A stretch of DNA of 32,393 bases from an uncultured Flavobacteriales bacterium (lineage in GTDB: Bacteria > Bacteroidota > Bacteroidia > Palsa-965): positions 1 through 32,393 of the forward strand of contig CAMLEF010000008.1 in NCBI GenBank assembly GCA_946478675.1, read 5' to 3'. The notes under the pieces were generated by a model that did not search any database, was not told where the DNA came from, and saw only the letters and a program-made list of their open reading frames with translations. This document shows positions 1-7,500 of the stretch, piece after piece. The number at the start of each line of letters is the position of its first letter. Positions within the stretch are counted from its first letter, which is position 1. A program made the translations under genes and the position numbers.

Positions 1-243
1 CCAGAACAGCGAATGGTTGAAGTGGCCGCCGCCGTTGTTGCGCACTGCCGGAGCATATTTCGAGATGTTCTTGCAGATCTCCTCGAGGGAGAGTTTCTCC
101 GCATCGGTGCCGGCGATCGCGTTGTTCAGGTTCGTGACGTACGCCTGGTGGTGCTTGGTATGATGGATTTCCATCGTGCGCGCATCGATATGCGGCTCGA
201 GCGCCGTATATGCGTAAGGAAGTTTGGGAAGTTCGAATGCCAT
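1..243 (-). CDS. sodA: Superoxide dismutase (Fe/Mn family), N-terminal part
   Basis: Superoxide dismutase converts superoxide to hydrogen peroxide and oxygen in the cytoplasm. Only the first 81 residues are in the window; the C-terminal half lies beyond position 1. The family signature is clear: [13 protein letters not shown] contains the first metal-ligand histidine (His27), and the [11 protein letters not shown] block contains the second (His77). The other two ligands (Asp and His near the C-terminus) are off the window. The triple glycine before HFNHSLFW is more typical of manganese or cambialistic enzymes than of strict iron enzymes, so the symbol sodA is a best guess and the metal is not settled. 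A TATATTTG box lies 28 bases upstream of the start codon. Confidence 0.95.
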   Translation of the reverse strand, partial: MAFELPKLPYAYTALEPHIDARTMEIHHTKHHQAYVTNLNNAIAGTDAEKLSLEEICKNISKYAPAVRNNGGGHFNHSLFW

Positions 244-270
244 AGGAATTTGATTTAAAGTTTAAGCATC

Positions 271-278
271 CAAATATA
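271..278 (-). promoter_or_regulatory. Bacteroidota -7 box upstream of superoxide dismutase
   Basis: Read on the minus strand this is TATATTTG, an exact match to the Bacteroidota TAnnTTTG -7 consensus, ending 27 bases before the sod start codon. No clear TTG -33 element is visible at the expected distance, so this is a partial promoter match. Confidence 0.5.
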
Positions 279-439
279 GGAAATGACGGCAGGGGTGTGC
301 GGAAAAAAGAATCGAAAATTTCTCTTATGAAATTGATTTTGACAATGACATCCGCGACGTTCGCTGCAGGATGCGGAGAATATTCCCGCATTCGTCATTC
401 TGCTTTTTGCTACTTTAGCGTTCAAACCATCCGACAACA

Positions 440-682
440 ATGAAAAAGATCCTTGCTCTGGCCTGTGCCGCAATGCTCGTAACGGGTTTCATCTCCTGCG
501 GACAATCTGAAGAAGAACGCAAAGCCGATTCTACCGAAGTGGCCAAAACCGCCACCAACATGAACGACGAAGCCGATAGCACGATCGCTGCAATGAATCA
601 CATGAATGATTCCATCGTTGCAGCCGGCAAAGCGGATTCCACGAAGAAAGCCGACTCTACAGTCAAAGCGCAGAAAAAATAA
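440..682 (+). CDS. Small alanine/lysine-rich lipoprotein of unknown function
   Basis: This is an 80-residue protein. It has a lipoprotein signal: KK at the N-terminus, a hydrophobic stretch (about residues 4-18) and a lipobox GFISC with the modified cysteine at position 20. The mature part is short, highly charged and low in complexity, with the motif ADST occurring four times and an alanine/lysine-rich tail. This suggests an extended or helical surface tether with no enzymatic fold. It stands alone between sod and a convergent protease gene, and an intrinsic terminator follows 18 bases after the stop codon. A weak TACTTTAG box lies at 411-418. I do not recognise a family, and no specific function can be given. 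Confidence 0.75.
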   Translation: MKKILALACAAMLVTGFISCGQSEEERKADSTEVAKTATNMNDEADSTIAAMNHMNDSIVAAGKADSTKKADSTVKAQKK

Positions 683-700
683 TTGCATTTACAGCAAACG

Positions 701-732
701 AAACAGGGAGCATCAACCGCTCCCTGTTTTTT
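701..732 (+). terminator. Intrinsic terminator after the lipoprotein gene
   Basis: An 11-bp perfect stem (701-711 with 719-729), a 7-base loop and a following T run. It sits between two convergent genes. The T run is on the plus strand, so it mainly serves the lipoprotein gene; the protease gene on the other strand ends at the T run. Confidence 0.9.
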
Positions 733-2345
733 TATTTCTTCAATTCTTCCAGCGCAATCTTCAGCACTTCGTCGGTATCGTTCCACACGATGAAATAACC
801 GTCGTCGCCCCACACGCCGCGCGCGATGTTCGCTTTGATGTAACGTTTGATCATCGCCTGCGAACGGCGCAGCTGCATGTCATTTCTTTTTACGCCGTTC
901 TTCTCCCCCGTTTCCACCAGCGCATTCAACAGCTCCTCCGTCACTGCGAACGACGTGCGGAATTTTTCCAGCCCCATCGTTTCGAGCTTCGACTTGTTTT
1001 TCGCGGTGTAATCGAGCGCCCAAATGGTAAAAATGTTTTTATAGAAAAGGCTGTTGAGATATTCCGAGCCGCCGGCCGTATCGAGCGGCACAAAAACATC
1101 GGGCATGATGCCGCCGCCGCCGTACACCACGCGACCGCCCGGCGTTTTGAATTTCAGCGAATCGTCGAAATGGATGCTGTCGCGGTTGAGCAGCTCGCCG
1201 TGCTTGAAACGGTTTTCTTCGTCGGCTTCGTACGCTGCCAAGCCTTTATCGTACGGCTTCTGGATGCAGCGGCCCGTCGGCGTGTAATAACGCGCAATCG
1301 TCAGGCGGAACGCGGAACCGTCGTTCAGGCGCTTCTCCTGCTGCACGAGACCTTTGCCGAACGTGCGGCGACCGATGATCAAACCACGATCATTATCCTG
1401 GATGGCGCCAGCAACAATCTCGCTGGCGGAAGCGGAATTCTCGTCAACAAGAATCGCGAGCGGCATTTTTTCATAACGCCCTTTCGACGTGGCCATCGTC
1501 ATGTTCTCTCCGTCGACGCGGCCTTTCGTGTACACGATCTTTTTCCCTGCGGGAAGAAATTCATCGGCGATATCCGTGGCGGCAGAAAGATAACCGCCGC
1601 CGTTGCTGCGCAGGTCGAGGATCATTTTTTTCATGCCGAGCTGCGAAAGACTGTCGGCCGCTTTCATGAATTCGTCGTAGCTCGTTTCCGCAAAACGGCT
1701 CAGGCGGATGTAGCCCGTTTCCGCATCGGCCATGTACGCGGTTTCGACGCTGTAGATCGGGATGCTGCCGCGCGTGATGGAAACGGTGAACGGCAACGCT
1801 TTCGAAGGACGTTTCACCGTCACGACGACTTTCGTGTCTTTCGGCCCGCGCAGTTTTCCGCGCACGAATTTTTCAGAAGCGAATTTGCCGACGAGCAGCG
1901 TATCGTTCGCGCGGATGATGCGGTCGCCCGATTGCAGTCCCGCTTTTTCCGAAGGGCCGCCGGCGATCACGTCCATCACGACGAGCGTATCCCGCAGGAA
2001 ATTGTATTCGATGCCGATGCCTTCGAAATTTCCCTGGAGCGGTTCGGTCATCGCTTTGATCTGGTCGGCGGTGAAATAATCGGAATGCGGATCGAGGCTC
2101 TGCAGCATGGCGACGAGCGTTTTGTCGGCGAGCTGGTCGGGATTCACGGTGTCGACGTAATTCTCCTGCACGAATTTGAGCACGGCGTTGATCTTGGCGA
2201 TCGCTTCGCGCGAATCACTCACTTTGCCGGAGCCGTCGCGGTTGAAGCCGAAAGAGCCGCCCGACTGGAGGAAGCTGCCCAGCAGGATACCGGCAGCGAG
2301 CATGGCGCCGCAGAGCAGCGGCAGGAAAACAAACGGCTTGCGCAT
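732..2345 (-). CDS. C-terminal processing peptidase, S41 family (CtpA/Prc type)
   Basis: A 537-residue serine protease that probably acts in the periplasm on protein C-termini. It has an N-terminal membrane anchor or signal (residues 5-26), then a helical region with the family's YVD and DPHS motifs. A PDZ domain follows (about 103-155, with GIGIEY and GGPSEKAGLQSGD), and then the S41 catalytic core. The catalytic serine-lysine pair is visible as Ser306 in NSASASEI and Lys331 in FGKGLVQ, with Gln335 four residues later. This is the same 25- and 4-residue spacing as in B. subtilis CtpB/CtpA-type enzymes. The C-terminal 200 residues are the usual family extension. The start codon is 3 bases after the stop of the dCMP deaminase gene, so the two are probably one transcript. 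Confidence 0.95.
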   Translation of the reverse strand: MRKPFVFLPLLCGAMLAAGILLGSFLQSGGSFGFNRDGSGKVSDSREAIAKINAVLKFVQENYVDTVNPDQLADKTLVAMLQSLDPHSDYFTADQIKAMTEPLQGNFEGIGIEYNFLRDTLVVMDVIAGGPSEKAGLQSGDRIIRANDTLLVGKFASEKFVRGKLRGPKDTKVVVTVKRPSKALPFTVSITRGSIPIYSVETAYMADAETGYIRLSRFAETSYDEFMKAADSLSQLGMKKMILDLRSNGGGYLSAATDIADEFLPAGKKIVYTKGRVDGENMTMATSKGRYEKMPLAILVDENSASASEIVAGAIQDNDRGLIIGRRTFGKGLVQQEKRLNDGSAFRLTIARYYTPTGRCIQKPYDKGLAAYEADEENRFKHGELLNRDSIHFDDSLKFKTPGGRVVYGGGGIMPDVFVPLDTAGGSEYLNSLFYKNIFTIWALDYTAKNKSKLETMGLEKFRTSFAVTEELLNALVETGEKNGVKRNDMQLRRSQAMIKRYIKANIARGVWGDDGYFIVWNDTDEVLKIALEELKK

Positions 2346-2348
2346 GGG

Positions 2349-2819
2349 TTAGACAGGTTGATAACGCACCACCTCTACTCCGAACTTCTGGAGGAAATCG
2401 ACGCCTTCGTCGCTGGCGATGCCTTTGTACGCGGCGTAGGAATCTTTGTAGATGACTTTGCGGATGCCCATCGTGTAGATGATGCGCGCGCAGGCGATGC
2501 AGGGGGAAAGCGTGACGTAAAGCGTGGAGCCTTCCACGGGCACGTTATTTTTCGAAGCGTAGAGAATGGCGTTCTGTTCCGCATGCAGCGCCAGGGAGCA
2601 GCTGCCTTTGCTGTCGCGCGGGCAACCTACGCCGGGCCACTCGAGGTCGCAGTTGTGCGTGCCGGCGGGCGGGCCGTTGTAGCCGAGGGAAATGATGCGG
2701 GTGTCTTTGGTGAGCACGGCGCCGACTTTCGCCTTGACGCAATGCGCGCGCAGGGCGAGGTTTTCCGCGAGCTCCATGTAAATTTCGTCGAAGGAAGGAC
2801 GGTGGCCGGTGATGCTCAT
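2349..2819 (-). CDS. dCMP deaminase / ComEB-type cytidine deaminase
   Basis: A 156-residue zinc-dependent deaminase that probably converts dCMP to dUMP for thymidylate synthesis. The catalytic zinc site is complete: HAE at residues 79-81 (Glu81 would be the proton shuttle) and PCIAC with Cys107 and Cys110. A second cysteine/histidine cluster (GTHNCD at 53-58 and VGCPR at 64-68) matches the extra zinc site of dCMP deaminases and ComEB. I chose the ATG giving MSITGHRPSFDEIYM, because that is where similarity to the family begins. The frame stays open upstream to an ATG at 2936, but that extension has no recognisable features. It is the first gene of an operon with the S41 protease. Confidence 0.92.
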   Translation of the reverse strand: MSITGHRPSFDEIYMELAENLALRAHCVKAKVGAVLTKDTRIISLGYNGPPAGTHNCDLEWPGVGCPRDSKGSCSLALHAEQNAILYASKNNVPVEGSTLYVTLSPCIACARIIYTMGIRKVIYKDSYAAYKGIASDEGVDFLQKFGVEVVRYQPV

Positions 2820-2932
2820 AGCTGAATGGGAATCCAAATTTCGGCTTTTTTTCAGCGCGAAGGTGCGGCGGGGCGCGAATGTATCGGAGGAAGCGGCGTT
2901 GCTAACAATTTTTGGCGGAGCGGAAGGGTTTG

Positions 2933-2984
2933 CCACGGATTACGCGGATGACGCGGATTATAAGCTGTCATCGCGTAATCTGCG
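2933..2984. repeat. Interspersed CCACGGATTACGCGGAT-type repeat with inverted arms
   Basis: This non-coding stretch has the direct motif GCGGATGACGCGGATTA. A near-perfect inverted pair follows, 2938-2952 with 2967-2980, with one unpaired base. Sequences of the CCACGGATTACGCGGAT type occur as scattered intergenic repeats in many bacterial genomes. It lies between the dCMP deaminase gene and the tRNA-Leu promoter. Confidence 0.6.
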
Positions 2985-3013
2985 GCTGCCTGCTATTCAC
3001 CGAAGAATAGTTT

Positions 3014-3043
3014 TTGCGCGCTCGGCGGGAATCGGTATTTTCG
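3014..3043 (+). promoter_or_regulatory. Bacteroidota-type promoter for tRNA-Leu
   Basis: A TTG at 3014-3016 and TATTTTCG at 3036-3043 are separated by 19 bases, which fits the Bacteroidota -33/-7 layout (TTG, about 19 bases, TAnnTTTG) with one mismatch. Transcription would start about 10-15 bases before the tRNA. Confidence 0.6.
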
Positions 3044-3062
3044 CATCCCGATCTACGCAAAT

Positions 3063-3146
3063 GCCTCGGTGGCGGAATCGGTAGACGCGATGGTCTCAAA
3101 CACCATTGTCTTCACGGACATGCCGGTTCGAGTCCGGCCCGGGGTA
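3063..3146 (+). tRNA. tRNA-Leu (anticodon CAA)
   Basis: This sequence folds as a class II tRNA. The acceptor stem is 3063-3069 with 3139-3145 (seven pairs, including G-T wobbles), with discriminator A at 3146. The anticodon stem ATGGT/ACCAT encloses the loop CTCAAAC, giving anticodon CAA for the UUG codon. There is a long variable arm, and a T-arm GCCGG/CCGGC around TTCGAGT. The CCA end is not encoded. It has its own promoter and a terminator immediately downstream. Confidence 0.95.
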
Positions 3147-3148
3147 CT

Positions 3149-3179
3149 TGCCGCTTAATTTAATTAGGCGGCATTTTTT
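3149..3179 (+). terminator. Intrinsic terminator of tRNA-Leu
   Basis: A ten-pair stem, 3149-3158 with 3164-3173 (TGCCGC paired with GCGGCA, one T-G wobble), closes a 5-base loop. A run of six T (3174-3179) follows. It begins 2 bases after the tRNA. Confidence 0.9.
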
Positions 3180-3193
3180 GTTTTATGCTGTAG

Positions 3194-3469
3194 AATTTTG
3201 TCGATTATTTATTCGCAAAAAAGGGCAAAATTGCTTTAACCCATGAGAAGATTAGCAATGTACGTGTTTCATATCCATTATCGCAGTTCATTACAGGTCG
3301 TATCCTATGGAGAAAGGATTTGGATTACCGGACCGACATTTATGATGACGTGTTAAAAGCGGTCGACAAGAAAATTAATCCCCGGTATTTGTGCGTTTTG
3401 GATACGTTCTATCCGGATCAGCAGCCATCGGATACAATCCTGAATGAGAAGTGGAAACTCATTAGCTAA
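3194..3469 (+). pseudogene. Start-less remnant of an unknown gene
   Basis: An open frame of 91 codons runs from just after an in-frame TAG at 3191 to a TAA at 3467. It has no ATG, GTG or TTG start codon. The translation looks like real protein (for example VSYPLSQFITGRILW and NPRYLCVLDTFYPDQ), balanced in charged and aromatic residues, and it ends cleanly before the next gene. I read it as the C-terminal end of a gene whose 5' part was lost when AT-rich DNA joined next to the tRNA. I do not recognise the family. It could instead be chance coding-like sequence. Confidence 0.4.
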
Positions 3470-3478
3470 TCAGCCTTG

Positions 3479-3889
3479 ATGTTATGCCCCAACCCAGAAC
3501 GCACTCGTGAATTCTTAAAACGAATACCCGACCACTTATACCTGTTAGATTATAGCGAAATCAAAATCGATTGCAATCACAATTTGCCAGCCGTTCCCAT
3601 TTCAGTAATTGATTTTACCAACGCCCCTTTTTTCTTTAAACAATTTGATCGAGTTGATAAACGAAATTTAATTTATCGAGCCAGACTTTTACCTGAAAAT
3701 CAAACGAGGTATGGCAACGTTTCAGTGATTTCGTATGTTTCCAAGGAACACCAACATAAGATAGATTGTAGCCAATCTGTCATCACACCATTAGGAGTTT
3801 TAATCACTGTTGACATCCAGGCAAATTGTATCTTGGTGAGATCTATGACAGATGAAAGCAAAAAAATAAACCCGGATGAAAAAAAATAA
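3479..3889 (+). CDS. Hypothetical protein in AT-rich acquired region
   Basis: A 136-residue protein of unknown family. It lacks a signal peptide and membrane segments. It contains isolated cysteines (residues 3, 33, 97 and near 117) and a lysine-rich tail. Codon use is markedly more AT-rich than in the genes on either side of the 3180-5830 block. The ATG at 3479 is preferred to the TTG just before it. Its 3' end overlaps the start of the esterase gene by 14 bases in an A-rich stretch, which may mean the two are co-translated. It follows the start-less remnant by 9 bases. It may itself be a decayed or recombined piece. Confidence 0.5.
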   Translation: MLCPNPERTREFLKRIPDHLYLLDYSEIKIDCNHNLPAVPISVIDFTNAPFFFKQFDRVDKRNLIYRARLLPENQTRYGNVSVISYVSKEHQHKIDCSQSVITPLGVLITVDIQANCILVRSMTDESKKINPDEKK

Positions 3890-5350
3890 AAAAAAGTATT
3901 CTTTGTTTTTATCACTGTTGCTCTTGCTTATCCATACAAGCGGATACACGCAAAAAATTCAAGTAGCTTATTCTTCCAATGCATTCGCAGGACCGTTTTC
4001 AGGAAAGGTCATCTTATATCTTTCGAAGTATTATAAAACGCCCAAAGACCTTACAAGCAATTCTCCCCCTTTCTGTTGTTTCGCCATCACAGTAAAAGAC
4101 ATAAAACCGAATACAACCGTTGTGTTCGATGATGCGGCGTTGGCTTATCCGGAAAAATTATCCGACATCGAACGTGGAACCTATTACGCGCAGGTTGTGT
4201 GGGATCGCAACACCGGCGGGCGCAACATCGGAAATAGTCCTGATAATATGTACAATACTTTTGTGAAACTCAACTTCACTAAAAATTTCACACAAACTTT
4301 TTCCATTCGTTGCGATTCGGTAATTCCGCATCCAGTGTTCAAAGAAATGCCATTCATGAAAGAAATTAGAGTGCATTCCGTTCCGCTTACTTCATTCTAT
4401 AAAAGAGAAACGACTATCAATGCAGCTGTCAATCTACCTGCCGAATATTATTTGGATTCAACACGCGAATTTCCGGTCCAGTTTGTCATACTTGGTTATG
4501 GGGGCGATTATATGTGGAACTCCGGTCTCGAATTAAAAAGCTGGCCGCTCGATTCTATTGCAAACATCACGGTGATCCTCGATGGCAATTGTCCATACGG
4601 TCATTGCACGTATGCCAACAGCGTGAACAATGGTCCCTGGGGCGATGCGCTCATCAACGAATTCATTCCAGCGTTGGAAACAAAATTTCGCTGCAATGGT
4701 GCACGTTTGGTTACAGGTCATAGCAGCGGAGGGTGGGCTTCGCTGTGGTTGCAGATCAATTACCCAAATACATTTGCAGGTTGTTGGGCAAGTTCTCCCG
4801 ATCCTGTTGACTTTCGATGCTTAGAGCGCACTAATATATATCAAGACCAAAATATGTTTTACGATAAGGACTCTGCGTTAAGCCGGGATGGAGAGGTTGG
4901 CGGATTCTTACCGTGGATTTTCAAGAAAGATGATTACCGGATAGAAAATGTATTATGTCGTGGAATGCGGTTTGGGGAATGAAACAGGAAACCGGTATGC
5001 CCGAATCCATTTGCGATATGAATACCGGGACCATCGACAGTAATGTTGTTTCACATTGGAAGAATTATGACATCTCTCTTTTTTTGCGAACACATTGGGC
5101 GACATTGCAACCGCTCATTGATGACAAAATCAGAATTACCGTAGGGACGTCCGACAATTTTGCGCTGAATGAATCTGTGAAATTGCTGGAGGAAGAAATG
5201 AAAAAACTGAATTCACATTTTGAGTTCGCCTATTATCCCGGTGATCATTTCACTATATGGACCAATAAAGAATATGAACCGGAAGGTGAGCATTTTCTTG
5301 CTGAAAAATATTCTGAATGGTTAGCCCAGCATCCGGCTTCGAAAAAATAA
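3876..5350 (+). pseudogene. Secreted esterase of the alpha/beta-hydrolase (PF00756-like) type, split by a frameshift
   Basis: Two overlapping frames together make one esterase. The first (3876-4982) has a signal peptide (KKNKKK, hydrophobic residues 9-19, then SGYTQ), a beta-sandwich-like N-terminal part, and the hydrolase core. The nucleophile motif GHSSGG (probable Ser283) is in this first frame. The second frame (4955-5350) begins at about SWNAVWGMKQE and supplies the C-terminal part, including GDHFTIW, where the catalytic histidine is expected. The reading frame changes at about 4951-4960, consistent with a 2-base insertion or 1-base loss. No slippery heptamer is visible. As written, the serine and histidine are on separate polypeptides, so the gene is probably inactive unless the shift is a sequencing error. 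The family is that of enterochelin-esterase-like enzymes; the natural substrate is unknown. Confidence 0.75.
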
Positions 5351-5401
5351 ATAATCAAGTAGCTTTTCTAAAGTATTGTTCATTCTTGCTTTAATGATTG
5401 G

Positions 5402-5821
5402 ATGAAAAACGACGACTCCGTTAAAGAGATCACCATTGCTGCAATCCGCCGCAAGACAATAGATATCGATAGCTGGAGTCGCACAAAATTTATTGATTCG
5501 TTTCCTTCGGATCTAGAACCCTTAGACAAAGAGCTCCCTGTTGTATACTTCAAAATTGACACTCAATACTGGACGCATATAACCACTCAACGCATTATCG
5601 GGCAATTGGAATCTGCTGAGCAGGACGTTTCTTTTGAAGAGCTTGATGATGTTATCTGGGGTTTTTATAACGACACTAAAAACGACAAAACTATTTTCCG
5701 CGTCACCGATGTATACGGTGAACAAAAAGACTTTTACATGGAAACGGGGTTTCCCGCAATGGCGTTTGTATATGGTATTCGGACAATAAACCGTTTGATA
5801 AAATCAGGCACCGCTGAATAA
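5402..5821 (+). CDS. Hypothetical protein
   Basis: A 139-residue soluble protein without signal peptide or membrane segment, rich in Asp/Glu/Thr, with aromatic clusters (VIWGFY, FYMETGFPAMAFVYG). I do not recognise the family. It is the last AT-rich gene of the block that begins after tRNA-Leu. It is followed 11 bases later by the VOC-protein gene, so the two may be co-transcribed, although base composition changes abruptly between them. The start ATG at 5402 is the only reasonable one. Confidence 0.6.
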   Translation: MKNDDSVKEITIAAIRRKTIDIDSWSRTKFIDSFPSDLEPLDKELPVVYFKIDTQYWTHITTQRIIGQLESAEQDVSFEELDDVIWGFYNDTKNDKTIFRVTDVYGEQKDFYMETGFPAMAFVYGIRTINRLIKSGTAE

Positions 5822-5832
5822 AACACAATAGC

Positions 5833-6294
5833 ATGACTAAAAACCATTTGCTCCGCATGGACAACGTCGGCATCGTCGTAGAATCTCTCGATGACGCGAT
5901 CGCTTTTTTCACGGAGCTCGGCATGAAACTCGAAGGCCGCGCCATGATCGAAGGCGAATGGGCGGGACGTGTTACCGGACTGGGCAATCAGCAAGTAGAG
6001 ATCGCCATGATGCAGACACCCGACGGGCACAGCCGCCTCGAGCTCTCGCGGTTCATCGCTCCTGAAGTGATTGCGGATCATCGCAAGGCGCCGGTGAATG
6101 CGCTCGGTTATCTGCGCGTCATGTTTGCGGTTACCGAACTCGATGACGTGCTCGCGCGGCTGGACAAACTCGGTGCGGAGCTCGTTGGTGAAGTGGTGAA
6201 TTACCAGAACGTTTATCGCCTTTGCTACGTGCGCGGACCGGAAGGAATTCTCATCGGCCTGGCGGAAGAGCTGAGCAGTAAGCTCACCGTGTGA
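5833..6294 (+). CDS. VOC-superfamily (glyoxalase/bleomycin-resistance fold) protein
   Basis: A 153-residue protein with the paired beta-alpha-beta-beta-beta modules of the vicinal-oxygen-chelate fold. The first module starts at about MDNVGIVVESLDDAIAFFTELG and contains RLELSRF; the second starts at about LRVMFAVTELDDVLARLDKLG and ends with GPEGILIGLAEEL. Two of the usual metal-ligand glutamates are present (in RLELS and LAEEL), but the histidine normally found in the first strand is Asn here. Family members include glyoxalase I, antibiotic-binding proteins and dioxygenases. The substrate cannot be told from the sequence. Confidence 0.88.
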   Translation: MTKNHLLRMDNVGIVVESLDDAIAFFTELGMKLEGRAMIEGEWAGRVTGLGNQQVEIAMMQTPDGHSRLELSRFIAPEVIADHRKAPVNALGYLRVMFAVTELDDVLARLDKLGAELVGEVVNYQNVYRLCYVRGPEGILIGLAEELSSKLTV

Positions 6295-6366
6295 TTGATC
6301 AGCGAATAACTTCGGAGCAATTTCTTAATTTAAACCCTGATAATTTTTTTGAATTGCGGGAAACAT

Positions 6367-7413
6367 ATGCACGACAACCTTGACCCCCAACAAAACGAAA
6401 TACTCTTTTACAGTACGCCGGACGGAGGTGTGCATGTCGAAGTCTTTTTCCGTGAGGAATCTTTTTGGCTCAGCCAGAAGAAAATGGCGGAATTGTTCGG
6501 CGTCGATGTAAGAACTGTCAATGAACATCTGCAAAATATATTCAGTACCAACGAACTGCAACGCGAGTCAACTATCCGGAAAATCCGGATAGTTCAGAAA
6601 GAAGGTAATCGCGATGTTGCCCGCGACGTGGATTATTATTCCCTGGACGCCATCATTGCGGTCGGTTATCGTGTTAATAGCTATCAGGCTACACAATTTC
6701 GCATCTGGGCAACGCAAACACTGCGAACCTTTATCATTAAAGGTTTTGTCCTGGACGATGAGCGGTTAAAGCAAGGGAAGCGCTTCGGCAAAGATTACTT
6801 CGATGAGTTACTCGAGCGCATCCGCGAAATCCGCGCCAGCGAGAGACGTTTCTACCTGAAAATAACCGACATCTACGAACAATGCAGCATCGACTATAAC
6901 AAGACGGCAGCTATTACACAGACTTTTTTTAAGACCGTTCAGAATAAATTTCATTGGGCGATTACAGGGAAAACTGCGGCACAGCTGATCGCGGAACGGG
7001 CCGATGCTTCGAAACCAAATATGGGACTGCAAACCTGGAAGAATGCTCCTTCCGGTAAAATCCTGAAGAGCGATATCGGCGTAGCCAAAAATTATTTGGC
7101 GGAAAAAGAAATCAAAGAATTGGAGCGCATTGTCTCTATGTATCTCGACTATGCAGAAAACCAGGCCGCGCGTCAAATCGCGATGAAAATGTCCGATTGG
7201 GTGGAGAAACTGGATGCCTTCCTGCAATTCAACGAATACCAGATTTTGAAAGATGCCGGAACAATCCGTCATGACGTGGCCATCACACTCGCAGAAAAAG
7301 AGTATGAAAAGTTCCGTGTTGTGCAGGACCAGAATTTCGAAAGTGATTTTGAGAAAGAAGTGAAGAAACTCGGGAAAGAAACCAACGCGGAAAAGAAGAA
7401 CCGAAAGAAATAA
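6367..7413 (+). CDS. RhuM-family protein
   Basis: A 348-residue cytoplasmic protein of the RhuM family, first named from Salmonella pathogenicity island 3. The N-terminal part has a helix-turn-helix-like segment (FWLSQKKMAELFGVDVRTVNEHL), followed by the family core DYYSLDAIIAVGYRVNS and ATQFRIWATQTLR. A charged helical C-terminal half ends in a lysine-rich tail. RhuM genes are typically found in mobile or defence-type accessory regions, and the biochemical function is not established. The ATG at 6367 is preferred to a TTG 18 bases upstream. A weak AT-rich hairpin (7412-7418 with 7429-7435) overlaps and follows the stop codon. No mobility gene is adjacent. Confidence 0.88.
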   Translation: MHDNLDPQQNEILFYSTPDGGVHVEVFFREESFWLSQKKMAELFGVDVRTVNEHLQNIFSTNELQRESTIRKIRIVQKEGNRDVARDVDYYSLDAIIAVGYRVNSYQATQFRIWATQTLRTFIIKGFVLDDERLKQGKRFGKDYFDELLERIREIRASERRFYLKITDIYEQCSIDYNKTAAITQTFFKTVQNKFHWAITGKTAAQLIAERADASKPNMGLQTWKNAPSGKILKSDIGVAKNYLAEKEIKELERIVSMYLDYAENQAARQIAMKMSDWVEKLDAFLQFNEYQILKDAGTIRHDVAITLAEKEYEKFRVVQDQNFESDFEKEVKKLGKETNAEKKNRKK

Positions 7414-7500
7414 AGAACTTTAAGCAGTGTTCTTTTCCATTTCACCTGCTTCAGCCACTGTGCCTTTATCATAAAGCCTATTTAGTACTTAACATTATCC

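Noticed and set aside
606..2825. A 739-codon plus-strand open frame covering the protease and deaminase genes
   Set aside because: It is antisense to two genes with full catalytic motifs, is rich in Arg/His/Phe as expected for a GC-rich antisense frame, and has no recognisable domain.
4945..4985. Programmed ribosomal frameshift in the esterase gene
   Set aside because: No slippery heptamer, upstream Shine-Dalgarno-like stimulator or downstream hairpin is apparent at the joint.
6570..6594. Perfect inverted repeat inside the RhuM gene as an insertion-site or operator
   Set aside because: It encodes a conserved-looking part of the protein (STIRKIRIVQ) and has no flanking signs of insertion. 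It is kept only as a side remark in the RhuM finding.
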